Assembly (NCBI GenBank): GCA_024641665.1
Contig: JAHECP010000011.1
Span: 1 to 64,000 of the forward strand
Direction of reading: 5' to 3'
DNA: 64,000 nucleotides
Origin: Acidobacteriota bacterium
GTDB taxonomy: Bacteria; Acidobacteriota; Vicinamibacteria; Vicinamibacterales; JAHECP01
The notes under the pieces were generated by a model. The model saw only the letters and a list, made by a program, of their open reading frames with translations. It ran no database searches and had not been told where the DNA came from. The translations under genes and the position numbers were made by a program. Positions 19,901 through 29,137 of the stretch are shown one piece after another. How positions within the stretch are numbered: the stretch's first letter is position 1; the number at the start of each line of letters is the position of its first letter.

Positions 19901-21571
19901 CTAGACCATCAGATCCGCCGTCGGCAGGAACTTCGGCGCCTGCCGGTGCTTCGTCGCCTGCTCGAAGCCGAACGCCACCTTGATGAGCGTCGGCTCGCTC
20001 CAGGCGCGGCCGAAGAACGAGATGCCCACCGGCAGCCCGAACACGTAGCCGCACGGCACGGTGATGTGCGGGTAGCCGGCGACCGCCGCGAGCGTCGACG
20101 CGCCGCCGCCGAAGTGGTCGCCGTTGACGAGGTCGGTCACCCACGCGGGTCCGCCCGTCGGCGCGACGATCGCGTCGAGATGGTGCTTGTCCATCACCGC
20201 GTCGATCCCCTCCTGCCGCGCCAGCCGCTTGCTCTTCGCGAGCGCGTCGAGGTACTCCCGGCTCGTGAGCGGACCCTTCTCCTGCGCCTGGACGAACAGC
20301 TCCTGGCCGAAGTAGGGCATCTCCTCGCGCGCGTGCGCCGCGTCGAACGCGATCAGGTCCTCGAGCGTCCGCGCCTTCACGGTGGCCGCCAGCCCCTCCA
20401 GGTACTTGTTCAGGTCGGCCTTGAACTCGTAGAGCAGCACCAGCTGCTCGGCTTCGCGAAGCTCGCGCCCGGGCTGGATGTCGATCGGGTCGACCACCTC
20501 GGCGCCCTGCCGTTTCATCTCCGCGATGGCCGCGTCCATCAGCGCGTCCACCTTCTCGTGGAAGCCGAAGTAGTGCCGCGCGATGCCCAGGCGCACGCCC
20601 TTGAGGCCGGCCGCGTCGAGGAACGGCGTGTAGTCGGCGTGCGCGCGGCCGTGGCTCGCCGCCGTCGCCTCGTCGCGCGGGTCCACGCCGCCGACCGCGC
20701 CGAGCAGCACGGCCGCGTCGGTGACGGTGCGCGCCATCGGCCCCGCCGTGTCCTGGCTGTGCGAGATGGGAATGATGCCCGCCCGGCTCACCAGGCCCAG
20801 CGTCGGCTTGATGCCGACAACGCCGTTCGACGAGGATGGACAGACGATCGAGCCGTCGGTCTCGGTGCCGATGGCGAGCGCGCAGAGGTTCGCGCTCGTC
20901 GCGGCGCCCGAGCCCGAGCTCGACCCGCACGGGTTGCGGTCGAGCGCGTACGGGTTGCGGCACTGGCCGCCGCGCCCGCTCCAGCCGCTCGACGACCGCG
21001 TCGAGCGGAAGTTCGCCCACTCGCTGAGGTTCGCCTTCCCGAGAATCACGGCGCCCGCCGCGCGCAGGCGCGCCGCGACGCCGGAGTCCTTCGCTGCGAC
21101 CGATCCGGCCAGCGCGAGCGAGCCGGCGGTGGTCGTCATCCGATCGGCCGTGTCGATGTTGTCCTTCACGAGAATGGGAATGCCGTGCAGCGGCCCGCGC
21201 GTCCTGCCGGCCTTCCGCTCCTGGTCGAGCGTGTCGGCGATGCTCCGGGCCTCCGGGTTCGTCTCGATCACCGACCGGAGCTCGGGCCCCTGGCGGTCCA
21301 CCGCCTCGATCCGTGGCAGGTAGCGCTCGGTAATCGCGCGCGCGGTGAGGCGTCCGGCCCGCATGGCGTCCTGGAGCTGGGCGACGGTCCACTCCTCGAG
21401 GTCGAAGGCCGCCGGCGTGGACGTGGCGGCCGCGGGCGGCGCCGACGGCTCGGGCGTTCCGCAGGCCAGCGGGCCGGCCGCCGCGATGACGCCGCCGATG
21501 GCGGTATAGCGCAGGAAATCGCGGCGGTTGACGCCGCGGGCTTCGCGTTCGTCGTGGTCTCGGTCAGGCAT
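19901..21571 (-). CDS. Tat-exported amidase (amidase-signature family)
   Basis: A 556-aa hydrolase. The N-terminus has a twin-arginine signal (VNRRDFLRYTAIGGVIAAAG) followed by an ACG that could be a lipobox. The Ser-cisSer-Lys triad is complete: Lys in PILVKDNIDTADRM, and Ser residues in NPCGSSSGSGAATSA and TETDGSIVCPSSSNG. KPTLGLVSRAGIIPISHSQD extends the signature. Substrates of this family range from peptide amides to aryl amides, so no specific function is claimed. Tat export implies folding before export and a periplasmic or outer location. It is divergent from the ADOP gene at 21773. Confidence 0.92.
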   Translation of the reverse strand: MPDRDHDEREARGVNRRDFLRYTAIGGVIAAAGPLACGTPEPSAPPAAATSTPAAFDLEEWTVAQLQDAMRAGRLTARAITERYLPRIEAVDRQGPELRSVIETNPEARSIADTLDQERKAGRTRGPLHGIPILVKDNIDTADRMTTTAGSLALAGSVAAKDSGVAARLRAAGAVILGKANLSEWANFRSTRSSSGWSGRGGQCRNPYALDRNPCGSSSGSGAATSANLCALAIGTETDGSIVCPSSSNGVVGIKPTLGLVSRAGIIPISHSQDTAGPMARTVTDAAVLLGAVGGVDPRDEATAASHGRAHADYTPFLDAAGLKGVRLGIARHYFGFHEKVDALMDAAIAEMKRQGAEVVDPIDIQPGRELREAEQLVLLYEFKADLNKYLEGLAATVKARTLEDLIAFDAAHAREEMPYFGQELFVQAQEKGPLTSREYLDALAKSKRLARQEGIDAVMDKHHLDAIVAPTGGPAWVTDLVNGDHFGGGASTLAAVAGYPHITVPCGYVFGLPVGISFFGRAWSEPTLIKVAFGFEQATKHRQAPKFLPTADLMV

Positions 21572-21772
21572 GGTCTCCTGTCCCCTTCTGGCGCGTCGGT
21601 ATCAAGCCTGGCCGCTGGCGGGTGCGTGCGCCGGGCGGCCAGGTCGTGGTTGGAACGGTGCGGCAGGTATCCTAACAGGAACAACGGCGCGGTGGCGGTG
21701 TCAATACGGGCGGGAGCGCGCGTTCGCCCGCAGGGCGCGCGCGGGCGTTTCGTCCCGGGAAGGCGGCTCGAC

Positions 21773-24199
21773 ATGTTCGCGATCGCACACGACGTCCGGT
21801 ACGCGCTGCGCACCCTGCGGGCCAGCCCGGGTTTCGCCGGGATTGCCATCGTGGCCCTGGCCCTCGGCATCGGCGCGGCCACGACCATCTTCAGCGTGGT
21901 GGACGCGGTGCTCGTCCGGCCGATGCCGTACGCGCAACCCGACCGGCTGGTCCAGATCTGGAGCCAGCTGCCCGCGCGCGGGATCACGTTCTACGCGACG
22001 GCGTACCCGGACGTGGCGGTCTGGCGGCGCGACGCGCCGTCGTTCGACGCGCTCGCGGCCCAGGTCGTCTCGTCGGCCAGCCTGACGGCGGGCGGCGAGC
22101 CCGAGTTCGTCACCCTCTCCCGCGTCACCACCTCCTTCTTCCCGGTGTTCGGCACGAAGATGGCGCTCGGCCGTGGCTTCCTCGACGCCGAGGACGCGCC
22201 GGGCGGCCCGCACGTCGCGATTCTGAGCCACGACCTGTCGCGCCGGCGCTTCGGCGCGGATCCGGCCGCCGTGGGCCGCGAGGTCCACCTCGACGGGGTG
22301 GCCTACACCGTGGTGGGCGTGCTGCCCACCGGCTTCGAGGCGCCGTTCGGCCCCTGCGACGTTTTCACGCCGCTCGCCGAGAGCGGCGTCCGGGGCCAGC
22401 CGTACGAATCGGTCCAGGTGTTCGGGCGCCTGGCGCCCGGCGCCACGCTCCAGGGGGCGCAGGCCGAGATCGACGCGATCTCGGCCCGGCTCGACGCGGC
22501 GTTCCCGCAGCGAGGCGGGCGCAGCGTGCGCGTCTGGGGTCTGCGGGAGTTCCGCACGCGCGACGTCCGCGTCTCGCTGCTCATGCTCGCCGGTGCGGTC
22601 GGCGCCGTCCTGCTGATCGCGTGCGTCAACGTCGCCAACCTCCTGCTCTCGCGCGCCGGCCTTCGCCGTAAGGAGATCGCGGTGCGCGTCGCGCTCGGTG
22701 CCGGTCGTGGACGGCTCGTGTCGCAGCTGCTGACCGAGAACCTGCTCCTCGCCTTCGCCGGCGGCGTCGCCGGCGTCCTGCTGGCTTGGTGGGCGGTCGA
22801 CACGATCCGGTGGATCGCGCCGGCGGGCCTCCCCGATCTCGATCGTGTGGCGGTGAACGGACGCGTGCTGCTCGTCGCGCTCGCGGTGTCCGTCACGACC
22901 GGCCTGCTGTTCGGCACCAGCCCGGCGCTCGCGCTCTCGCGCTTCTCCGGCGCGGGCGCGCTCGACGCGGTGCTCCGGGAGGACGGCCGCCGCGCGAGCG
23001 GCGGCGGACGCGGCCGGCTGCGGTCGGCGCTCGTCACCGGCGAGGTCGCGCTGTCGCTCGTCCTGCTGGTCGGCGCCGGCCTGCTCCTCCAGAGCTTCGA
23101 TCGGATTCAGCGGGTGAAGCCCGGCTTCGACCCCGACGGGGTGCTGACGGCGACCGTGGCGCTCCGCGCGGAGCGCTACCGCGACGCGCCCGCGCGCGCC
23201 GCGTTCTTCCGCCGCTTCGTGGAGACGCTCGAGGCCACGCCCGGCGTCACCGCCGCCGGCGTCGTCAGTACGCTGCCGCTCTCGGGCCACAACACGGGCA
23301 TCCTGCTGATCGGGGAGCAGGGGGCGGTGGTCAGCCCCGACGATGCGCCGATCGTGTGGTTCCGCCGCGCGTCCGAGGACTACTTCCGGACGCTGCGGAT
23401 CCCGCTCGTGCGGGGCCGCCTGTTCCGGCCGGAGGGCGACCCGGTCCCCGGCGCGTCGGTCGTCAACGAGACGCTGGCGGAGCGCTTCTGGCCGGGGCAG
23501 GATCCCATCGGCAAGCGCCTCGGCGCGCCGCCGCCCGCGTCCTCCAGCCAGCCGATCCGCTGGCAGGCGACCGTCGTGGGCGTCGTCGGCGACGTGCACC
23601 ACATGTCGCTCACGCAGCCGCCCCAGCCGGAGATCTTCTGGCCCGTCTCGGGGGGCGCGCCGGACCGTGCGGCGGTGGTCGTCCGTTCGTCGCTCGGCGC
23701 GTCGGCCGTCGCGCCGATTCTCGCCCGGGCGGCGGCCGAGGCGGATCCCGAGCAGGCGGTGTCCGAGGTCCAGACGATGACCGCCGCGCTCGACCGCTCG
23801 CTCGCGCGCGGGCGGCTCTCCACCGGCTTGATGCTGTGCTTCGCGGCGCTGGCGCTCGTGCTGGCCGTCGTGGGGCTCTACGGGGTGATCTCCTACACGG
23901 TGGACCAGCGCGCGCACGAGATCGGCATCCGCATGGCGCTCGGCGCCGCCCGTGCCGACGTGCTGCGGATGGTGCTGCGCGAGGGTTTCGCGACCACGCT
24001 GGCGGGCGTGGCGCTCGGGCTCGGCGCCGCGTTCGCGGCGACGCGCCTGATGGCGACGATGCTCTTCGGCGTGTCGGCCACCGACGTCCGCACCTTTGCG
24101 GCGGTGGCGTGCCTGCTGATCGTCGTGGCGCTCGCCGCCACGCTCGTGCCCGCCCGCCGCGCCAGCAGCATCGATCCCATCGCCACGTTGCGGTCGTGA
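21773..24199 (+). CDS. ADOP-family duplicated MacB/FtsX permease
   Basis: An 808-aa inner-membrane protein made of two MacB-core/FtsX units, the arrangement of acidobacterial duplicated orphan permeases. The N-terminus reads VRYALRTLRASPGFAG, with a first helix IAIVALALGIGAATTIFSVV. The first FtsX block has [20 protein letters not shown] and the last has DQRAHEIGIRMALGAARADV. The C-terminus is VPARRASSIDPIATLRS. No ATP-binding subunit is adjacent, so it may use a distant MacB-like ATPase or act alone in signalling; this is not settled for the family. The start is at the ATG at 21773. A TATCCT hexamer near 21668 is a possible -10. Confidence 0.9.
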   Translation: MFAIAHDVRYALRTLRASPGFAGIAIVALALGIGAATTIFSVVDAVLVRPMPYAQPDRLVQIWSQLPARGITFYATAYPDVAVWRRDAPSFDALAAQVVSSASLTAGGEPEFVTLSRVTTSFFPVFGTKMALGRGFLDAEDAPGGPHVAILSHDLSRRRFGADPAAVGREVHLDGVAYTVVGVLPTGFEAPFGPCDVFTPLAESGVRGQPYESVQVFGRLAPGATLQGAQAEIDAISARLDAAFPQRGGRSVRVWGLREFRTRDVRVSLLMLAGAVGAVLLIACVNVANLLLSRAGLRRKEIAVRVALGAGRGRLVSQLLTENLLLAFAGGVAGVLLAWWAVDTIRWIAPAGLPDLDRVAVNGRVLLVALAVSVTTGLLFGTSPALALSRFSGAGALDAVLREDGRRASGGGRGRLRSALVTGEVALSLVLLVGAGLLLQSFDRIQRVKPGFDPDGVLTATVALRAERYRDAPARAAFFRRFVETLEATPGVTAAGVVSTLPLSGHNTGILLIGEQGAVVSPDDAPIVWFRRASEDYFRTLRIPLVRGRLFRPEGDPVPGASVVNETLAERFWPGQDPIGKRLGAPPPASSSQPIRWQATVVGVVGDVHHMSLTQPPQPEIFWPVSGGAPDRAAVVVRSSLGASAVAPILARAAAEADPEQAVSEVQTMTAALDRSLARGRLSTGLMLCFAALALVLAVVGLYGVISYTVDQRAHEIGIRMALGAARADVLRMVLREGFATTLAGVALGLGAAFAATRLMATMLFGVSATDVRTFAAVACLLIVVALAATLVPARRASSIDPIATLRS

Positions 24200-24220
24200 A
24201 CGACGAAGGCCGGGCGATCG

Positions 24221-25669
24221 TCACGCCGCGGTTCCACGTGCCCGCCGCCCTGACGGGCGTCCCGCTCCGTCAGGGCCTTGGGCACTGGGCAGATCCACCC
24301 GTACACGACAGCCGCGCCCCGGTTCGCTCGCGATCCGGATGCGGCCGCCGTGCTGCTCGACGATCAACTTCGCAATCGAGAGCCCCAGACCGGCACCCCC
24401 CGAGTCCCGAGAGCGGGCCTTGTCCGCCCGATAGAAACGATCGAACACGTGTGGGAGGTCCTCGGCGCCGATGCCCATTCCCGTGTCACCGACCTCGATG
24501 ACGGCGTCCTCCTCCGAGCGGTCCAGCGACACGGAGACAACCCCGGGCGCCGAGGTGTACGCCACGGCGTTGTTGACGAGAATCAGCACGAGCCGGGCGA
24601 CGGCCGCCCGCTGGCCCAGCACGAGCCGGGGCTCCTGGTGACCCTCGAGTCGAAACTCCAGGTCGTGCCGGGCGCAGAGCGCGCGAAGAGACGGTTCCAT
24701 GTCGAGCAGCAGCTGCCGCAGATCGAGCGTGTCGCGCTGCGGGCTGTCCACGCCGGCATCCGCCCGGGCCAGGGTCAGCAGATCCTGCACGAGGACGGAG
24801 GTGCGCTCGGCCTCACGCAGGATGGTTTCGAGCGTCGAGCGGTACTCCTCGGCACTGCGCATCCGCCGCAGCGCCACTTCGGCCGACGTGCGGATCAGTG
24901 AAATCGGCGTCCGCAGCTCGTGCGAGGCGTCGGCAGTGAACCGAATCGTCTCGCGAAAAGCGGCCTCGAGGCGATCCAGCATCTCGTTGAGTGTCTCCGA
25001 GAGGCGCTGCAACTCGTCGCCGGTCGGAGGGACATCGAGACGCCGGCTGAGCTGAGCCGCGGTGATCGCGCGGGCGGTTGCCGTAATCCGGCCGACCGGC
25101 CCGAGGGCCCGACGGCTGATCCAATAGCCGCCGAGGGCGGCGGCGAGCATTCCGATCGGGATGAGCAGCAGCGTCGACCGGCGGAACCCGGCGAGCGCGT
25201 CGTCGAGTACCGTCATCGGAACAGCGACCTGGACCAGGTGGGGCTGTCCCCTCACGTCGATGCGGGCCGCGACGAGCCGCAGCGGACGCCCCCTGAGCGT
25301 GACGTCGTGGTACAGCGGAGGCCGCCCTGGTTCCGCGGCCGTGACCTCGGGCAACGTCCGGGATTCCAGCGCAGGCGAGCAGTACAGCAAATGGCCGGCG
25401 GCATCCGTGATCCGGATCAGGTTCCACCCGGGGTCGAGCGCAACGTACTCGCGCAGGTCGTCCCGCAGCTCCTCGAAAGACTCCTGGCTGCCAGGCTGAT
25501 TCAGGAACTGTCCGATGGCCACGACACGGTCGGCGAGCGCCTGGTCGATCGCGTGCGCAAAGCTCTCACGCAGCTCGACCCAGATGGCCGCGGCGATCAG
25601 GGTCAGGACGACCCCGAGAACGGCCGCGAACCACGCGGTCAGTCGCACCCGAATCGACCACGTGCTCAT
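24221..25669 (-). CDS. Sensor histidine kinase (HAMP, OmpR-class partner)
   Basis: Inner-membrane kinase of 482 aa. TM1 (about 12-32) and TM2 (about 160-182, LLLIPIGMLAAALGGYWISR) flank a periplasmic sensor of about 130 residues. It has a HAMP region (RRALGPVGRITATARAI), HisKA with the phospho-His in ADASHELRTPISLIR, an N box LVLILVNNAVAYT and G boxes VGDTGMGIGAEDL and GGAGLGLSIAKLIVEQHGG. Its ATG overlaps the regulator's stop (ATGA at 25666-25669), so it is the second gene of the pair. Sequences near the HAMP resemble CusS-like sensors, but the signal is unknown. The divergent efflux operon is the likely target. Confidence 0.93.
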   Translation of the reverse strand: MSTWSIRVRLTAWFAAVLGVVLTLIAAAIWVELRESFAHAIDQALADRVVAIGQFLNQPGSQESFEELRDDLREYVALDPGWNLIRITDAAGHLLYCSPALESRTLPEVTAAEPGRPPLYHDVTLRGRPLRLVAARIDVRGQPHLVQVAVPMTVLDDALAGFRRSTLLLIPIGMLAAALGGYWISRRALGPVGRITATARAITAAQLSRRLDVPPTGDELQRLSETLNEMLDRLEAAFRETIRFTADASHELRTPISLIRTSAEVALRRMRSAEEYRSTLETILREAERTSVLVQDLLTLARADAGVDSPQRDTLDLRQLLLDMEPSLRALCARHDLEFRLEGHQEPRLVLGQRAAVARLVLILVNNAVAYTSAPGVVSVSLDRSEEDAVIEVGDTGMGIGAEDLPHVFDRFYRADKARSRDSGGAGLGLSIAKLIVEQHGGRIRIASEPGRGCRVRVDLPSAQGPDGAGRPSGRRARGTAA

Positions 25670-26346
25670 CGCTCGGGCTCCGCACGCAGGACGTAGCCGA
25701 CGCCGCGGACGGTGTGGATGAGGCCCGGCCCGTCGCCCGCACCCACCTTTTGGCGCAGCAGCCGGACGAAGACGTCGAGCGTGTTGTCCTCGATCTCGCG
25801 TTCGTGACCCCAGACACCCTCGATCAGCGTCCGTCGTGGCACGACGGTCCCCGCGCGCCGCATCAGGAACTCGAGCAGGTTGTACTCCGTCCGGGTCAGC
25901 GTCAGCAGCTCACCGGCGCGGCGCACCTGGTGGGCGGCCGGATCGAGCGAGAGATCGCCGATGACGAGACACACCCCCTGCGCCACCGGTCCGCGCCTCG
26001 AGATCGCCCGCAGCCTGGCCAGGAGCACGTCGAACGCGAACGGCTTCACCAGATAGTCGTCGGCTCCAGCATCGAGGCCGGTGACGATGTCCGCGGTCGC
26101 GTCGCGTGCCGTGAGCATCAGCACGGGCGTCTGGTTGCCGGTCCGGCGAAGGCGCCGCGCCACGTCGTACCCATCGAGTCCCGGCAGCAGCACGTCGAGC
26201 ACAATCACGTCGAAGTCCTCCGCCTCGGCCAGCGCGAGCCCATCCGGGCCCGTGCTCGCCACGGCGACCGAGTGGCCTTCTTCGGTCAGGCCCGTTCGGA
26301 GCAAGTCGGCCATCCGGCGTTCGTCCTCGACGACGAGCACCCGCAT
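25666..26346 (-). CDS. OmpR/PhoB-family response regulator
   Basis: A 226-aa transcription factor. The receiver has the acidic pocket in LVVEDERRMADLL, the phospho-Asp in VIVLDVLLPGLDG, the Thr in LMLTARD and the Lys in LVKPFAFDV. The winged-helix domain follows (residues about 128-222) with the recognition region RRTLIEGVWGHEREIEDNTL. The family usually binds tandem direct repeats; a matching array lies about 30 bp upstream of its own start, at 26374-26419. It probably controls itself and the divergent beta-propeller/efflux genes. Translation is coupled to the kinase gene. Confidence 0.94.
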   Translation of the reverse strand: MRVLVVEDERRMADLLRTGLTEEGHSVAVASTGPDGLALAEAEDFDVIVLDVLLPGLDGYDVARRLRRTGNQTPVLMLTARDATADIVTGLDAGADDYLVKPFAFDVLLARLRAISRRGPVAQGVCLVIGDLSLDPAAHQVRRAGELLTLTRTEYNLLEFLMRRAGTVVPRRTLIEGVWGHEREIEDNTLDVFVRLLRQKVGAGDGPGLIHTVRGVGYVLRAEPER

Positions 26347-26373
26347 CCCACGACCACCCTATCTTGAGACGTT

Positions 26374-26419
26374 CACCTGAAAACCGTCTGAAGGGCGCGC
26401 TTCAGCTGATCTTCAGGTG
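26374..26419. promoter_or_regulatory. Operator-like array between the regulator and the efflux genes
   Basis: Four CTGAA(G)/CTTCAG half-sites are arranged as two direct repeats that face each other. CTGAA at 26377 and CTGAAG at 26388 have an 11-bp period; CTTCAG at 26400 and at 26411 have the same period on the other strand. The ends also form the perfect inverted pair CACCTGAA/TTCAGGTG. An 11-bp direct-repeat period is what OmpR/PhoB-type dimers use. Binding by the adjacent regulator is an inference. Confidence 0.6.
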
Positions 26420-26557
26420 CGTCTGTTCTACTGTGCACCCAGGGAACCCTCCCCGGCGTTCCAGAGATCCTATCCGAACGGCCCATCAGGGGGTCTCGAA
26501 GCAGACCGAGAACGGCAGGACGGTGCGGGACCCGGGCTTCAGGCAACGAGGTCGTCC

Positions 26558-27613
26558 ATGAGAATGCAGCGGGTGATCGTCGGCGTGGTCGGTCTGGGTC
26601 TCGGGCTGGCGTGCTGGCAGGCGGCCCTGCCCGCGGCCGAGGGCCCCTATCGGATGCTGACCGAGATCAAGGTGGGCGCGGAAGGCGGGTGGGACTACCT
26701 GTCGGTGGACCCTGCGGCCCGCCGCCTGTACGTGTCGCATGCCACGAAAGTCGTGGTCATTGACATCGACAAGAACACCGTCGTCGGTGAGATCGCGCCG
26801 ACGCCTGGCGTGCACGGCTTCGCCGTGGCGCCGCAGCTCGGCCGCGGGTTCGCCAGCAACGGCCGAGACAATACCGCCGCGGTCGTCGATCTGAACACGT
26901 TGAAGATCCTCTCGACGGTCCCGACCGGCGAGAATCCCGATTGCATCCTCTACGAGCCGGGTCACCAGGAGGTGTACACGTTCAACGGCCGGGGAAGGTC
27001 CGCCACGGTCTTCGACGCGCGGACGGGGGAGGTGCGCGCCACCATCCCGTTGCCCGGCAAGCCGGAGTTCGCCGTCGTGGACGTGAAGGCCGGCCGCATC
27101 TACAACAACATCGAGGACACCAGCCAGGTGGTCGCCATCGACACCGGCACCCACCAGGTCGTGGCCACGTGGCCGATCGCGCCGGGGGAGGAGGCGTCAG
27201 GGCTGGCCATCGACCTGGCACACCACCGGTTGTTCCTCGTCGCCAGCAACGAGCTGATGGTGATGATGGACAGCACAAACGGCCGGGTGCTGTCGACCCT
27301 GCCGATCGGTCCGGGCGCGGACGCGGCGGCCTACGATCCGGAGACCGGTTTCGCGTTCGGGTCGAGCAGTGACGGCACGCTGACGGTGGCGAAGCCTGAT
27401 GCCGCCGGCAAGCTGACGCTGGTGCAGGCGCTCGCCACGCCGCCGCGCTCCCGGACCATGACACTCGATCCGAGGACACACAGGCTGTATGTTTCGGCTG
27501 CCGGGTTCACGCCGGGTCCGCCGGCCGCCGAAGGCCAGCCGCAGCGCCCGCGCATGATCCCGGATTCGTTCAAGGTCGTGGCCTACGAGATGATGGGAAC
27601 GCGCGGCCGGTAG
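26558..27613 (+). CDS. Secreted YVTN-type beta-propeller protein
   Basis: A 351-aa exported protein. The signal peptide ends about residue 27 (LPAAEG). Repeated strands such as DYLSVDPAARRLYVSHATKV, FASNGRDNTAAVVDLNTLKI and PEFAVVDVKAGRIYNNIED give a seven-bladed propeller of the 40-residue YVTN/NHL class. It is the first gene downstream of the operator-like array and points the same way as the efflux operon. It may be a periplasmic accessory or binding protein for the exporter; no enzyme residues are visible. The ATG at 26558 has an ACGAGG sequence upstream. Confidence 0.83.
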   Translation: MRMQRVIVGVVGLGLGLACWQAALPAAEGPYRMLTEIKVGAEGGWDYLSVDPAARRLYVSHATKVVVIDIDKNTVVGEIAPTPGVHGFAVAPQLGRGFASNGRDNTAAVVDLNTLKILSTVPTGENPDCILYEPGHQEVYTFNGRGRSATVFDARTGEVRATIPLPGKPEFAVVDVKAGRIYNNIEDTSQVVAIDTGTHQVVATWPIAPGEEASGLAIDLAHHRLFLVASNELMVMMDSTNGRVLSTLPIGPGADAAAYDPETGFAFGSSSDGTLTVAKPDAAGKLTLVQALATPPRSRTMTLDPRTHRLYVSAAGFTPGPPAAEGQPQRPRMIPDSFKVVAYEMMGTRGR

Positions 27614-27706
27614 CGCCCTGTCGGCACGTCAACAAATGCGCCCTCGGCGTCGTCTAGAAGCACGAGGACACCCGCGTTCGCTGTTCGGGTGTGCCCGAGC
27701 GAGGTC

Positions 27707-29122
27707 ATGAGCGGCTACCCCACATCGACGAGACTCGTCGTCGGGCTTGCGGCGGTCATCCTGGCCGGCTGTGTGCACTACCAGCCCAGGCCCATCTCCG
27801 CGCCCGCCGGGCTGACGGCGCTGGAGTCCCGCACCCTGGGCGACGCCGATCTCGGCCGCTTTCTCGTGGCGAACCACGAGGTGGCCGCGTGGCCGCCTCC
27901 CGGATGGGATCTCAAGACGCTGACGCTCGTCGCCTTCTACTACCATCCGGACCTCGAGGTCGCGCGCGGCAGCTGGGCCCTGGCCCGTGCGGGCGAGATC
28001 ACGGCCGGCGAGCGGCCCAACCCGAACGCGAGCTTCGCGCCCGGGTACAACTCGACGACGCCGGCCAGCCAGATCACCCCCTGGATCCTCACGCTCGACC
28101 TCGATTTCACGATCGAGACCGCGGGCAAGCGCGGCTACCGGGTGTCGGAGGCCAAGGCGCTCTCGGAAGCGGCGCGGCTCAACATCGCCACGGTCGCCTG
28201 GCAGGTGCGGAGCCGCGTCCGCCAGAACCTGCTCGACGTGTACGCGGCCGCCCGGACCGAGGACCTGCTCCTGGCGCAACAGGCGATCCAGGAATCGATC
28301 GTCGCGCTGCTGGTCCGTCAGCTCGACGCGGGCGCGATCTCGGCGTTCGAGCTCACGCAGGCGCGTCTGGAGCTGGATCGCATCCGCCTGGCCGTGCACG
28401 ACGCCGCGCGGCAGCAGGCCGAGGCCCGCGTCCAGCTGGCGAACGCGCTCGGCGTGACCGTGCGTGCGCTCGACGGCGTCCGGCTCGATCTGGACGTGTT
28501 CGACCAGCCCCCGCCCGACGTGCCGGCGTCCGACGCGCGGCAGCGGGCGCTCGTGAACCGCCCCGATATCCTGGGCGCGCTCGCCGAGTACGCGGCGACC
28601 CAGGCGGCGCTCCAGCTCGAGATCGCCAGACAGTACCCGGACATCCACCTGGGGCCCGGCTACCAGATGGACCAGACCGACAACAAGTGGACGCTCGGGC
28701 TCTCGTCCCTGCTGCCGATCTTCACGCGCAACCGGGGCCCGATTGCGGAGGCCGAGGCGCGACGGACCGAGGTCGCGGCGCGGTTCACCTCGGTGCAGGC
28801 CAGGGCGCTCGGCGAGATCGACCTCGCGCTGGCCGCGTATCGCGCGGCGCTGGCGAAGGCGGCCGCGACCGACGGCATGCTGGCCGATCTGGAGAAGCAG
28901 GAGCGCTCGGCCCGCGTGCAGTACGACGCGGGAGAGATCTCCCGGCTCGAGCTGAACGGCATCCAGCTGCAGCTGGCCGGCAGCCAGCTGGCGCGCCTCG
29001 ACGCGCACGTCAGGGCACAGCAGGCGCTCGGCCAGCTCGAGGACGCGATGCAGAGCCCCGCGAGCCTCGTGGACTGGATCACGGTCACGCCGGCGAAGGA
29101 CCCCGCGGCCGTCAGGCGCTGA
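27707..29122 (+). CDS. TolC-family outer-membrane efflux lipoprotein
   Basis: Outer-membrane channel of a tripartite exporter, 471 aa from the ATG at 27707. The signal peptide ends in a lipobox (VILAGCVHY), so it is lipid-anchored like CusC/OprM. Two halves of long amphipathic helices are visible (EAARLNIATVAWQVRSRVR; ARVQYDAGEISRLELNGIQL), each followed by strands (YPDIHLGPGYQMDQ). Just before the gene, 27668-27692 holds an inverted repeat (ACACCCG/CGGGTGT), which might be a weak terminator for the propeller gene or an attenuator. The downstream adaptor starts 15 bp after the stop. Confidence 0.92.
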   Translation: MSGYPTSTRLVVGLAAVILAGCVHYQPRPISAPAGLTALESRTLGDADLGRFLVANHEVAAWPPPGWDLKTLTLVAFYYHPDLEVARGSWALARAGEITAGERPNPNASFAPGYNSTTPASQITPWILTLDLDFTIETAGKRGYRVSEAKALSEAARLNIATVAWQVRSRVRQNLLDVYAAARTEDLLLAQQAIQESIVALLVRQLDAGAISAFELTQARLELDRIRLAVHDAARQQAEARVQLANALGVTVRALDGVRLDLDVFDQPPPDVPASDARQRALVNRPDILGALAEYAATQAALQLEIARQYPDIHLGPGYQMDQTDNKWTLGLSSLLPIFTRNRGPIAEAEARRTEVAARFTSVQARALGEIDLALAAYRAALAKAAATDGMLADLEKQERSARVQYDAGEISRLELNGIQLQLAGSQLARLDAHVRAQQALGQLEDAMQSPASLVDWITVTPAKDPAAVRR

Positions 29123-29137
29123 GCGGAGGAAGCAATC

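Noticed and set aside
21701-23917. A 738-codon minus-strand frame opposite the ADOP gene at 21773
   Set aside because: Biased composition without motifs; the plus-strand permease is clear.
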